Below, piece after piece: positions 1 to 11,130 of a stretch of 64,000 nucleotides of DNA. Source of the DNA: Cocos nucifera (taxonomy: Eukaryota > Streptophyta > Magnoliopsida > Arecales > Arecaceae); assembly GCA_006176705.1 (NCBI GenBank), contig QRFJ01001020.1:124001-188000 (forward strand), written 5' to 3'. The first letter of the stretch is position 1. The number at the start of each line of letters is the position of its first letter. Under the pieces are notes generated by a model. It had not been told where the DNA came from. It ran no database searches and was given only the letters and a program-made list of their open reading frames with translations. Both the position numbers and the translations under genes were made by a program.

Positions 1-235
1 AAAATATCAATTTTTATATAAAATATATAATTATAAATTATATTATTTACTATATTTTTTTCTTTTTCTCTTTTTTAAAATTATTTTAAAATTTATTTTT
101 TAAAAAAATAATATTTTATTATTATTTTAAAAATATAATTAAATATTTTATATTTTATTTTATTTTATTTTATTTATTTTTTATTTTTTATTTTTTATTT
201 TTAAGTATTATAAATAAATAAATAAATTATAAAAA
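1..235. other. AT-rich low-complexity sequence, no gene
   Basis: Almost pure A/T with runs of ttttatttt type and taaa repeats. No coding frame, RNA gene or transposon end is visible. It adjoins an abruptly C-rich segment. Confidence 0.7.
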
Positions 236-898
236 AACCTTCCTCCCTTTCCCCTGGCCACCATCACCACCACCCCCTATGCCCTCCTCGTCCTTCGTCT
301 GTGCCTCCCTCCCCTCCGCCCCCATGTCACCCTCGGATATCCGTCGCCACAACCACTCCCATACCCCGACTGGGTCCCTACCGCTAATCACCATCAGCAA
401 CTGCGCCTCTCCTCCCCTTCCATATGCGACATCCCTCCACCCCACCCCTCGTGGTGCCCTCCCCCAAAATGCTTAGGCCTGCTTCCCCGGCCCACCCCCG
501 ACCCGTGGCTCCTGTCCGCCCCACCCACCCCTCCTCTCTCCTTCCTCCCTACCTGAGCAACCAACCCCCCCCCCCCACTCCTCCCTTCCCGAGGATGCAA
601 AAAAAAAAAGGGATTTTACCTTTCTAGGATGGCAGCATAGCGGCAATGGCAGCGATGCGACATGACGATGATGGCAGTGGCACGGCACGGTGGTGATGGT
701 AATGGTGGCTACACGATAATGACGACAGCAGTGGAGGTGGAAGCGGGAACAACCGATGGTGAGAGCGATCGAAAGAGAGAAGGGAAAATAGGAGGGCTAA
801 AGAAATAGGGTAGCTGGCCGAGAGGGTTCGGGCAAGAGAAATAGAAGGGCGGGGGTGGGAGATAAAAATGCATAGAGGGGCAAGATTGTAAATATTTA
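236..898. other. C-rich then GA-rich low-complexity segment
   Basis: The first half is pyrimidine-rich (CCT/CCA-rich, with a run of C near 567-577) and the second half is purine-rich with ATGG/GGTG repeats. Open frames here overlap on both strands and encode only Pro/Ser or Gly/Arg low-complexity peptides, so no gene is called. It ends where the CACTA-type subterminal repeats begin (about 899). It may be the promoter-proximal part of the CACTA element whose end is at 10301, or unrelated flank. Confidence 0.4.
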
Positions 899-1813
899 AA
901 GAGATTTATCGATGCAATATAACATCGGTAATTCTAATAATTAGCTACGTTAACAAAAAACATTGGTAATCAAGGTTATTATTGATGTTAGCAAAATATC
1001 GACAAATATTTAATAAAAATATATATTTTTGATAACATAAAATAAACATTGGTAACTAAAACCATAACCTACGTAAATACATAACATAGAAAAATTTGGT
1101 TATTTTTGATGCATAATTTGCATCAAAAAATATTTTTCTTTTTTATCAAGTAATAAATTGCATCAAAAAATTTATGCTATTTTCAATCTAAAATTTCATA
1201 GGTAGTTCACATTTTTACCGATGTTAATCTTACGTCGCCAAAAAGATAAATATTTTTCGACATAATCTTTCCATTGAAAATAACCTTAATTACCTATGTA
1301 AAGATAAAACATAGGCAATTTGAAATATTTTCTGATATTTTAGTTGCATCAAAAAAAGTTTTTTTAATTAATATTTTTTTATAAATAATTTATCATTTAT
1401 ATAAGGGGTTCAGCTAGTTTGTAATTCAATAATTAACATTAATTATCTAATATCAATTATTAATTTAATTAAAATTAATTACCTAAAGGGATATACCAAT
1501 GCAAAACATCATTAGCAATTCAATAATTAGCTATATTAACTAGAAGCATAGGTAATTAACATTATTATCGATGTTAAATAAACATCAAAAAATATTTATT
1601 TAAAATTAAAATTACTTTAAAAAATATTTAATTAAAATTTAAAAATAAAAAAATTAAAAAAATATTTTGTGATTTAAATGAAACATCAAAAATAAAATAA
1701 ATTCCCTACGTTTAGTATTTTCATAGGTAATTATTTTATTTACCGATGTTACTTTTACATCGCTAAAAAGGTCAAATATTTTTTTATATTAATTTTTTTA
1801 ATAATTATCATTT

Positions 1814-2718
1814 AAAAGTCCATCTTCATCATTTATTATCTAAATAATTATCATTAGAGTATCATCATAAAAGTTTACCTTGATTTGGTAGTCCTAGCTA
1901 TGCCGATCAATAAAATTTGATTTCGATGATCACGAATGATCACATAATGATTTGATAGATAGAAACCACTGATGATTTTGATAACTTACAATGAGAATCT
2001 TTGTGATATTTATAGCATACTATCAAAATTTTATCTCAATCGGACATCATTATCATGATCAATTTAGTATGAAATAATTTCAACCATTAAATAAAAAATA
2101 TGTGATCAAAAAGCCAAACAGCATCCGATTATAAGATAATTTTTTAGATAAATAATCTTTACTACTACTTTGATCGTTTGTAGGATGATGATTATAAAAT
2201 CAGGGCCACACTTGTATGAACCATCCATATTAAGCAGATCTTATCAAAGCAAAAGTATAATTACTTAAGAACCTTAAGAATGAGTATGAAAAGACATATA
2301 ATTTCTCACCCCCATATACGTGCATTTTAAATTTTACGATCACCACCGTACAAATGATCAAAATAGTAGCAAAGATCATTTATCTAAAAAATTATCTTAT
2401 AATTGGAGTTCTTTGGCCTTTAAATCATATATCTTTTATTTAATAATTGAAATCATCTCATGCTAAATTGATCATGATAACGATATTCGATTGAGATGAA
2501 ATTTTGATAGTATATTATAAATATCATTGAGATCATCGTTGTAAATTTTTGAATTCATTAATGATCTCTATCTATCAGATCATCATGCAATTATTCATGA
2601 CCGTCGAAATCAAATTTTATTGATCGATATAGCTGGGGCTATCAAATTAAGATAGACTTTTATGATGATACTCTAATAATAATTATTTAGATAATGAATG
2701 ATGAAGATGGGCTTCAAA
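1814..2718. repeat. Long inverted repeat (foldback), arms about 380 bp
   Basis: The left arm (about 1814-2193) matches the reverse complement of the right arm (about 2336-2718) along essentially its whole length by eye, with scattered substitutions. Examples are tttgatttcgatgatcac paired with a right-arm copy, and the outer cttcatcat ends. The loop of about 140 bp is unrelated AT-rich sequence. A transcript would fold into a long imperfect hairpin. The palindrome lies inside the CACTA-like region, with similar lengths of subterminal repeats on each side once the nested LTR element is removed. Confidence 0.75.
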
Positions 2719-3274
2719 TTCAAAAATTATACCTATAAATTATTTAGATAATGATAAATAATTTATAAAAATAAAAAATAAAATAATTATTTTCATAACG
2801 GTAAATAATACCTACGTTTAGGTCTTACGTAGGTAATTATGCTTATTGCCTATGCTTATTTAACATCGATAAATTATTTATAAAAATAAAAAAATTATAA
2901 AAAAATAATTATCAATGCAAATTTAGCATCGGTAATAAGACTAATTACCTACGGAAGCTATAAACATAGGTAATTAGGCTTATTGCCTATGCTATATTAA
3001 CTTCAGTAAATAGTTTACAAAAGTAAAAAAATTATAAAAAAAGAAAATATTTACCAACATAAATTAATAGTAGGTAATAAGCATAATTACCTGCATAAAA
3101 AATAAATGTAGGTAATTAGGTTGATTACCTATGCTACTCGAACATCGATAAATTATTTACAAAAATAAAAAATAAACAAAAAATAAAATATTTATGGATG
3201 TTAATTTAGCATAGGAAATAATCCTAATTACCTATGAAAAAATTAATCATAGGTAATTATCATAAATATCTATG

Positions 3275-3279
3275 CTTAG
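3275..3279 (+). repeat. Target-site duplication CTTAG (left)
   Basis: CTTAG directly precedes the 5' LTR and is repeated exactly at 9923-9927 after the 3' LTR, defining the insertion of the 3280-9922 element. Confidence 0.85.
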
Positions 3280-4298
3280 TGTTGGGAGAGTTTTATGCCT
3301 ATTGAAGATATGAGAATGTAGACTGATTGAAGATCTTCATAAGGCTGAGGCTGAGATCCTATCTCAGGTCGAACTTAAAGTTATTGAGAGATGGAAGCCA
3401 AGATCTTCTAAAGGTTGAATTGAAGGTCATTGAAGGTTGTGGCCAAAGTCATTTTTCAAGCCGAGCTTGAGGTCATCAAGGGATGAAGGCCTAGATCACA
3501 CTGTAGGCTGATTGAAGATCTTCAAAAGACTATGGTTGAGATCCTATTTCAAGCTGAGCTTGAGATCATCAAGGGATGAAGGCTTAGGTCATAATGCAGA
3601 CTGATTGAAGGTCTTCGAAAGGCTGTGGTCGAGATCCTATCTCAAGCCAAATTTGAAGTCACTAAAGGATGAAGGCCTGGGTCATAATATGGGCTGATTG
3701 AAGATCTTCAGAAGACTGAGGTTGAGATTCTATCTCAGGCCAAACTTAAAGTTATTAAGAGGTAAAAGTCAAGATCTTTTGAAGGTTGAATTGAAGGTCA
3801 CTGAAGGCTGTGGCCGAGGTCCTAATTCAAACCAAACTTGAAAAGACTGAAGTCCTAATTAAAGGCTGAAGTTTTCACTCTTGACTCAAGGTTGTCAACT
3901 CATATAATTAAGAAATGGTTCTTCCCTCCCACATGTCATGAGGGGACAATACTTGACACGATTTTTGGGAATATTCTAGTGGGCAATCAAAATATCTTTG
4001 ACAACTCACTGCTCTCCCTTGACTAACAACCCATGAGCTATCCTAACAAACTCCGTATCCTTCAATAAAAGAAGAAAAGGAGGGACCACAAGGTACGTAG
4101 ACTCTTCTCTTCAAAACGCTCATCTTCTTTCTTCTGTTGAACGAAAAACTGACTTGAGCATCGAAAAATCCCCACCGGAGCTAACTCCAGTCGAGGACTT
4201 CTCTTGCAAGTATGGCCACCTCCATTCCATCTCTATCGGCTTGCCGCCACCACACAACTTTAGCCAACCCAACCTTGAGATGGATTTTCATGTCAATA
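3280..4298 (+). repeat. 5' LTR of the 3280-9922 element
   Basis: Direct repeat of 8903-9922. It contains tandemly repeated units built around gattgaagatcttc and gagatcctatctc. The last bases are CAATA where the 3' LTR has CAACA, so the terminal CA has become TA. Confidence 0.85.
3326..3840 (+). repeat. Degenerate tandem array within LTR with palindromic motifs
   Basis: Repeats of roughly 90-180 bp share aggctgattgaaggtcttc, gagatcctatctc and catcaagggatgaaggc. The motif TGAAGATCTTCA (3328-3339) is a perfect 12-bp palindrome, and GAGAT-CCT-ATCTC is an inverted repeat with a 3-nt spacer. The same array is present in the 3' LTR at about 8945-9470. Confidence 0.65.
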
Positions 4299-5590
4299 GA
4301 TGGCACTGGAGGAAGGGACTTTGAGCCCATTTATGGAAAGAAATGAGCATCTAGCAAGAGAAGCTCCATCACGTTGCTCCAATGCTAACGGAATTCAGTA
4401 TCCATCTTTAACAGATCCTATCCAGGCTCAAACTGGAGGGCTCTAAATGAGAAAAAATTTTCAATCAGAGAGAAAAGCTTAAGCAAGAAAGGAGACAATG
4501 ACAAGAATGATCTGGACCAATAAAGAGCCATAAGATCCAGATAAAAAATATAATTATATAAATTTTTTAATCATATTTTCATCCATCCTCTTGAGTTCTA
4601 GATAGAATCAAATATTAGAAGGGGGATCTTCATTTGCACTCCAATATACTAGGCAAAATAAAGGCAACCTTTGAAATCCAAAATGAAATGGAGAGACTAA
4701 GGTCCTGGGAGAAATGAAAAAATGAAGTGGTATTATAAAAAATTAGAGGAGAGCGAAGAGAAGCTTTCTTGTGTTGGTGGTTACTTTCGCATGAACCTAA
4801 TGTCATGCTTATTACATCTTTATTTGGGACCAAGATATCATTTTTGTTCATCATTCATCATAAAATCACAATGAATACCATAGCTCACACTCATCCTCTA
4901 TGAAAGATCAGCACAGACACCACCCATATAGCTGAAAGAAAAAATAAAATGATGCCCTATATGTTTGGAAAGTGATATGGGATGTTTTCATCAAATCTAT
5001 TTTTATCACATTTGAAAAAAATAATTAATTAATTAATAGAATGACTATAAATAGTATTGCCCAGAAATTAGAGTCTAGCTTGAAGAACCCATGTTGGACA
5101 CATATCAGAAACTGGAACATGTATCATATGTTCATATATTTTTGATATTTGCAAAATTCTTAAGTTCAGTCTAAAAAATAGTAAAAAGTCGAACTCTTCG
5201 AACCATGATAACACTAGGAGTGCACTTCTGTCAAGGACAGGATGTAAAAAACCTTCTCAGTATATCATAATCTCGTTTACTTGAGCTAATTTTGCAGCAT
5301 GAATGAGGAAAATGTATTCGGATAAAACATTCGATACTAATGGTGTAGATTCTTTCATGCATTTAAAAGACGACATCTATTTAGCTCCTACATTATATAT
5401 ATATATATATATTAATTCCTTATAATTATAATTGATGTAGCATAAACAATATCATAATTTATATTCATGATCACCTTCTAAGATCAACAAAAATATCACC
5501 ACTTTACATGTATTACTTTAAAAGAAAAAAAAAAGAGAGAATGAAGGAATGATCAAATCAATCCTGTATTTCAAAAAAAAAGAAAACAAT
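4299..5590. other. Internal region of LTR element, no gene
   Basis: It opens with the putative primer-binding region (4299-4318), followed by about 200 bp of mixed sequence and then AT-rich DNA with an (AT)n stretch near 5393-5412. The only open frames are short and lack family features. Confidence 0.55.
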
Positions 5591-5689
5591 AGAGAGTGAA
5601 GAAAGAGCGCAGGCCTCTCCCCAGCACAAGAGCATCCGACCGACGTCTGCCACCCCCACACATCAGGCACAGCCGTCTAAGCCCGCATG

Positions 5690-6110
5690 CATCTAGTCGA
5701 TCTCCTCTTCGCAATGACCCCTTCGATCTCCTCTCCAACGCATCTAGCCAAAGTCCCCTACACCCGTCTCTCCTCTACAGCCGATCTCCTCCCCGCATGC
5801 CGATCTTCTCCATTGCGACTCCGAATGACGGTCGGAATCAGTCACGATGATGCCAACCTTCTTCTTCCATGCTACCAGGCGCGGTCAGAACCAATCGTAA
5901 TGGTGCCAGCGACCTCCTCCCTTATGATCCCAGCGACTCTAACCTCCTTCTCCCTAATGATCCTAGTGGCTCCGACCTCCTCCTCCCTTGTGATCCTAGC
6001 GGCTCCAACCTCCTCCCTCGCAATCCCAACGGCTCCAACCTCCTCCCTCGTGACTCCGACCTCCTCCCCGGTGCTCCTAGGCACGGCCCATAATGACTCT
6101 GGCCAATCTC
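5690..6110 (+). repeat. Degenerate minisatellite, about 30-33 bp unit
   Basis: Repeats of the type gatcctagtggctccgacc + tcctccc recur from about 5900 to 6075, with looser copies upstream. The repeat is read as Ser/Pro/Leu-rich peptides in all frames, so the open frames here are repeat artefacts. Confidence 0.6.
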
Positions 6111-7678
6111 CTTCCCACGGTGACTCCCTCCGATCTCCTCCCCATACACTCTCAACCACGGTCGAGCTCCTCTCCTGTGCTCCTAGATGCGACCCGCAGC
6201 TCCCATCCAACCGATCTCCCTCATGATCCTAGTGGCATCAAAGTCCTCCATCATGATCTCAAGCACCGCTGACCTCCTCCAAAAAAACAATAAGAAAGAG
6301 AAAAAATATAAAAGAAGAAGAAAGAAGAAGAAAAGAATAAGAAAAGAGAAAGAAACTAGCACCCCTGCGGTTGAGCTTCTCTCCCACGCATCTCATCTCC
6401 TTCTCTCCCACGCATCTCATCTCCTTCCTCCCCTACGCATCGTGACTCCCTCGGTCGGTCTTCCCTATTCTCTCAGGCACAATCCATAGTGACTCCACCT
6501 AAACTTCCCTCTTCCATAACTCACGGTGCCTCTCCAGCCGACCTCCTCCCTGTGCACCGATCTCCTTCCTCATAACTTTGAGCAGTGGCCAGAACTGGTC
6601 AAACCGATGGTGCCGACCTTCTTCCCCCACACACCCAAGCATGACTGATCGTGCATCCAAATTTGCACCTCCATCCATCTCTACGATCGAGGTCCTCCCC
6701 CGAGATCAAGATCCTTCCTTACGCGCGATGGCACTGACCTACTCCTCACTCTTCATCATTGGTAGCTGCGGGCTCGCAATGGCTGATTTCACTTCTTTGC
6801 TGAGATCCATGCACCCTCAGCATGGTCGGGGTCCCTAACATGTCGAAGTCCGAAGCCACCAACAAAAGGCCATAATCTCCGTACATGGCTGTGGATTTTA
6901 TCCATTGAAGCCAAGTTGAAAAAGAAAGAAGAAGAAGAAGAAGAAGAAGAAGAAGAAAAGAATGAGAAGAGAGGGAAAGAAGAGGCCAGCTGACTGACCC
7001 TCACCCCCAAGTGCCTAGATGTGGACGAACTTGGTGCGATGGCATTGAGGTCCGTGCACCTCTATAGTGGCTGAACCTACCATCAAGCGGCTCTCGAGGT
7101 CCTCATAAGGTCCATGCACTCCAAACACAGTCGAAGTCCCCCACACGTGTCTATTCAACCTTTTCTGAAGTTCACCCATGCGCATCTTGCATCAAACAGC
7201 TTCAAAACTGACTTAAAGCAACCTCAGAACCACTTGTAAAAAAGCTACAACCTCCGCACTCGGTCTCATGAATTTCACCCGAAGCCAAGTTAATACAAAA
7301 AAAAAAGAAGAAAGAAGAGAAGAAGAAAAAGAAGAAAAAGATAAAGTCTAATCCGAACCAGGAGCCATAAGACACCAAAATTGAGGCCGCATCCAAAGTT
7401 AATCAAGACTAAGTTCAAGAAGCTAAGGCTAAAGCTAAAGTTAGAACTCAAACCAATCCGAGGTTAAAGCCTAAGCCAAGCTGAGGTCAGATTCAAGACC
7501 AAGCTAAGGTCAGAATCAAGAATAAGTTGAAGTTAAAATTATGACCAAGCTAAAGTTAAAATCATAGCCAAGTCAAAGTCAAGATCATGATCAAGGCCGA
7601 ACTACCAAATCCAAATTCAAGCCAAAAAAAAATCAAGGCCAAGGAAGCAGACTTAACAAGAACATCAACCAAAGAAGA
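6111..7678. other. Non-coding internal region with GA-rich microsatellites
   Basis: Continuation of the LTR-element internal region. Purine runs occur at about 6290-6355, a (GAA)n microsatellite at about 6927-6957, and a GA-rich run at about 7298-7340. The 7390-7640 part is rich in aagctaaagttaa / aaggccaa repeats. No gene is supported. Confidence 0.55.
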
Positions 7679-8640
7679 CCTCCGATTATTTAAGATAGGA
7701 GGAGGGGAGAGGCCCTTTCAACGGCCCTTTTGTGCTTCTATATCTTTATTAGGGATAGAAGGATGACCTCACTCTGACAAAGAAAGGCCAATCTCGTTAG
7801 AAATAGGAGAAGAATCTCATACTGACAGAGGGGCAGGAAGGCCGACCGTGTCAGGAATAGGAGGAGGACCTCATCCTGACATGGATAATGAAGATTTTCA
7901 ATTATTTAAGATAGGAGGAGAGGAGAGATCCTTTGAATGGTCCTTTTGTACTTCTATATCTTTATTAAAGATAAGAGGAGGACCTCACCCTAACAAAGGA
8001 AGGCCAATCCTATCAAAAATAGGAGGAAAATCTCATCCTGACAGAGGGACAGAAAGGTCGATCGTATCAGAAATAGGAGGACCTCATCCTGATATGGATG
8101 ATGAAGACCTTCAGTTATTTAAGATAGAAGGATGGGAGAGGCCCTTTCAACAGTCCTTTTGTGTCCCTATACCTTTGTTAGGGATAGGAGGAGGATCTCA
8201 TCCTGATAAAGAAAGGCCTATCCCATCAAAAATAGGAGGACCTCATTCTAACAAAGAAAGGCCAACTCCATCAGGAACAGGAGGAGAATCTCATCCTGAT
8301 AGAGGGATAGGAAGGCCGACTGTGTCAGAAATAGGAGGAGAACCTCGTCCCAACATGGATGATGAAAACCTCCAATTATCTAAGATAGGAGGAGGAGAGA
8401 GGTCCTTTCAACGATCCTTTTGTAATCCTAGAAGATCTCCGATTATTTAAGATAGGAGGAGGGAAGAGGCCCTCTCAACAATTCTTTTGTACCCTTAAAA
8501 GACCTTCGATTATTTAAGATAGGAGGAGGGGCAAAGCCCTTTCAATGGCCCTTTGTACCCCTATGACTTTGTTAGGGACAAGAGGAGAACCTCATCCTAA
8601 TAAAAGGATGAAAATCAACCACATCAGAAACAAGAGGAGG
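7679..8640 (+). repeat. Higher-order tandem repeats, about 210-260 bp with 67-bp terminal units
   Basis: The marker attatttaagataggagga recurs at about 7685, 7899, 8113, 8375 (attatctaag variant), 8440 and 8507. Spacing is about 215, 215 and 260, then two short periods near 67. Each long unit holds further ataggaggacctcatcctga sub-repeats. The open frame at 7848-8450 is a by-product of repeat length and is not considered a gene. Related modules occur at 18011-18350 in the other Ty3-like element. Confidence 0.7.
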
Positions 8641-8886
8641 ATCTCATCAAACCCTTACGAGAGATGTGCAAGCCTCCAATTTTTAGATCCGAGGTTAAAT
8701 ATCAAGATCTATAGAAATCCAAGCTCAAAATGTCAACATGTGCAGAAATTTGATCTTAGAAAGTAAAGGTTAGCAAAAATCTAAGCTCAAAAAGCTAAAG
8801 ATCCCAAGTCTAAGTAACAAAAAAGAATATGTCTTCGATAAGTCCGATTTAGTATACTCCGTTCGTCCAAACCAAGGCTCGGACTC

Positions 8887-8902
8887 GAAAGTAAGGGGCT
8901 AT
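8887..8902 (+). other. Polypurine tract of the 3280-9922 element
   Basis: gaaagtaaggggct immediately upstream of the 3' LTR start. The same position in the related 14214-20000 element reads gaaagtgagggggact. Confidence 0.65.
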
Positions 8903-9922
8903 TATTAGGGGAGTTTTATGCCTATCGAAGATATGAAAATGTAGACTGATTGAAGATCTTCACAAGACTAAGGCCAAGGTCCTATCTTAAGCCAAACTTT
9001 AAATTATCAAGAGGTGGAAGCCAAGATCTTTTGAAGGTTGAACTGAAGGTCATTGAAGGCTGTGGCTGAGGTCCTTTTTCAGGCCGAGCTTGAGGTCATC
9101 AAGGGATGAAGGCCTGGATCATAATGTAGGCTGATTGAAGGTCTTCGAAAGACTATGGTCGAGGTTCTATTTTAGATCGAGCTTGAGGTCATCAAGGGAT
9201 GAAGGCTGGGGTCACAATGTAGGCTGATTGAAGGTCTTTGGAAAGCTGTAGTCGAGATCCTATCTCAAGCTGAACTTGAAGTTATCAAAGGATGAAGGCT
9301 TGGATCATAATATGGACTAATTGAAGGTCTTCACAAAGCTGAGGTCAAGATCCTATCTCAGGCCAAACTTGAAGTTATCAAGAGGTAGAAGCCAAGATCT
9401 TCTGAAGGTTGAATTGAAGGTCATTAAAGGCTGTGATCGAGGTCCTAATTCCGATCGATCTTGAAAAGACTGAAGTCCTAATTGAAGAGCTGAAGTCTCC
9501 ACTCTTGACTCCAGGTTGTCAACTCATATAATTAAGAGATGGTTCTCCGCTCCCACATGTTATGAGGGGATAATACTTGACACGATTCTTGAAAATATTC
9601 TAGTGGGCAAACAAAACATCTTTGACAACTCACTACTTTCCCACAACTAACAACCCACGAGCTATCCTAACAAACTCCAGATCCTTTGATAAAAGAAGAA
9701 AAGGAGGGATCCCAAGGTATGCAGACTCTTCTCTCCAAAATGCTCATCTTCTTTCTTCTGTTGAACAAAAAACTGACTTGAGCGTCGGAGGATCCCCATC
9801 GGAGCCAACTCCGATCGAGGACTTCTCTTGTAGGTATGGCCGCCTTCATTCCATCGCCGTTGGCTTGCCACCACCGTACAACTCCAGCCAACCCGATCTC
9901 GAGATGGATTTCCACGTCAACA
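8903..9922 (+). repeat. 3' LTR of the 3280-9922 element
   Basis: Direct repeat of 3280-4298 with the same internal array (about 8945-9470). It starts TATT where the 5' LTR has TGTT, and ends GTCAACA. Confidence 0.85.
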
Positions 9923-9927
9923 CTTAG
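9923..9927 (+). repeat. Target-site duplication CTTAG (right)
   Basis: Exact copy of 3275-3279. After it the CACTA-type subterminal sequence resumes (gtaaacatcaaaaaataat). Confidence 0.85.
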
Positions 9928-10284
9928 TAAACATCAAAAAATAATTTATAAAAATAAAAAATTTATAAAAATAATATTTATTAATGTAAATTTAATGTAG
10001 GAAATAAGCCTATTTGCCAATGTAAGATGTAAGCATAGAAAATTATGGTTTTTATCTATGCTAAATTAGCATTGGTAAATATTTATAAAAAATTAAAAAA
10101 TAAGAGCATTCATTATCGACACTTTGTATTAAATGCCGATGCAACTACGATGTCAATAATTATATTTTTTGATGTTTACCATTTAGCATAGCTAATTGTT
10201 CAATTTTTACTAAAGATTTACGTAGCTAATTATGATCTTTACCAATGCAAAATTTTGCATGGGTAAATTTTGTGTCAGTAAAGA

Positions 10285-10301
10285 CTCTTTTTCTTGTAGT
10301 G
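10285..10301 (-). repeat. CACTA terminal inverted repeat end
   Basis: The minus strand reads CACTACAAGAAAAAGAG from 10301 inward, the terminal motif of plant CACTA (En/Spm) transposons. The partner end was not found in the window. Confidence 0.7.
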
Positions 10302-11130
10302 AATCATATATGCATATTAATTTTGATTTGATTATGAAATTTATATTATTTTAAAAAAAGAGTTTTGATATAAATTAGAATTAGACTCTCAGTCTGACTA
10401 TGTTCTAAATCCTGCCAATTGGAGGTTATGCATTAGTGCTTTGACTATTACTAAGCCCATGATTCTATTTCTAGCCCAACCATAGCATATAAGTATGGTA
10501 TTTTAGCCCGACCATAGGATATATTTTGGCACCACCATAAGATATAAGTATGGCATTTTGGCCCTATCATGGGGTATATGTTTGGTATTTTGGCCTCACC
10601 ATATAATATTAGTATAGTTGGACATAGTTAAAGATTGATGAGTTGTTTGAATTTATTTTAAATCAGATTATTGAGTATGACTTTTTAGAATTAAATGTAT
10701 AATTTTAAATATGAGTATTTAAAAGACACTGGCATTACTGCATTCTTATTTTGAAAAAGAAATTTGATCATATTTGTACACTAATTAATGATAAATTATA
10801 TTTTGACTCTCCATCCTCTATTATCATATAAAATATCAAGCTAAGATATTCATTACTTATTGAGCTATAAACATAGTTTAGATTTAGATTTATTATTATA
10901 TTTTATAAGACTATTATTTAGGATTGAATGGATGTAAGACTTTTAAATTTTATTTATCAGTTGAATTTGTTAGTTAAATGAATTTTGATATTCAGTTATT
11001 TAAATTATCTCCATTGTGATGCATTCAATTTTTTGGTGAGATGCCTTGTATATTTGTGCAGAGTGTTCTTCATAAGTTTGTGGCTGTTGCCATAACCCCT
11101 TGATTCATGATCTCAGGTTGGGGATGCGAT
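10302..11130 (+). mobile_element. LTR-like remnant, Ty3 type
   Basis: The 10730-11125 part matches 39235-39735, where it is followed by a good tRNA-Met primer binding site. Here the corresponding site has decayed (tataggattaagc near 11128). No coding sequence is attached. The left edge is not defined; it starts after the CACTA end. Confidence 0.5.
10484..10620 (+). repeat. Minisatellite of about 32-45 bp with inverted-repeat core
   Basis: Four degenerate copies of cca(t)cataggatataagtatgg + (c/t)attttggccc. The cores ACCATA-GCATATAAG-TATGGT and CCATA-AGATATAAG-TATGG are inverted repeats with 9-nt loops. Confidence 0.6.

Larger units (their letters stand above)
3280..9922 (+). mobile_element. 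Non-coding LTR retrotransposon (large non-autonomous, Ty3-like)
   Basis: Two direct LTRs of about 1.02 kb (3280-4298 and 8903-9922) begin TGTTGGGAGAG / TATTAGGGGAG and end CAATA / CAACA, with a perfect 5-bp CTTAG target duplication outside. A purine tract ending aaggggctat abuts the 3' LTR. The sequence after the 5' LTR, gatggcactggaggaaggg, sits where a primer binding site should be. The 4.6 kb internal region has no gag or pol; it is made of AT-rich sequence and several tandem-repeat blocks. Its PPT and GGAGAGGCCCT / GGAGGACCTCATCCT repeat modules resemble those of the gag-bearing element at 14214-20000, so the two are probably relatives, with this one depending on enzymes from elsewhere. 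It sits inside CACTA-like sequence and is therefore younger than it. Confidence 0.85.
899..10301 (-). mobile_element. CACTA-type DNA transposon sequence, non-coding, interrupted
   Basis: Position 10301 is a typical CACTA terminus: read on the minus strand it begins CACTACAAGAAAAAGAG. Inward from it (9928-10290), and again in 899-1800 and 2720-3274, lie dense short motifs of the form acatcggtaa, aattagctacg and cataggtaatt in both orientations, which are the subterminal repeats expected of this superfamily. Sequence at 899-950 aligns by eye to the reverse complement of 10200-10270, so the left end may lie near 899 with its outermost bases lost. Alternatively the subterminal zone simply continues into an internal region left of 899. 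No transposase is visible, so this is a non-autonomous or partial element. It is split by the LTR element at 3280-9922. Confidence 0.6.

Noticed and set aside
5596..6226. Several overlapping open frames of 74-179 codons on both strands
   Set aside because: They coincide with a degenerate minisatellite inside the LTR element; the peptides are Ser/Pro/Leu-rich repeats read in several frames at once.
7848..8450. 200-codon open frame, the longest plus-strand one
   Set aside because: It consists wholly of ataggagga-type tandem repeats (Gly/Pro/His-rich periodic peptide) inside a non-coding LTR element; the periodicity explains the lack of stops.
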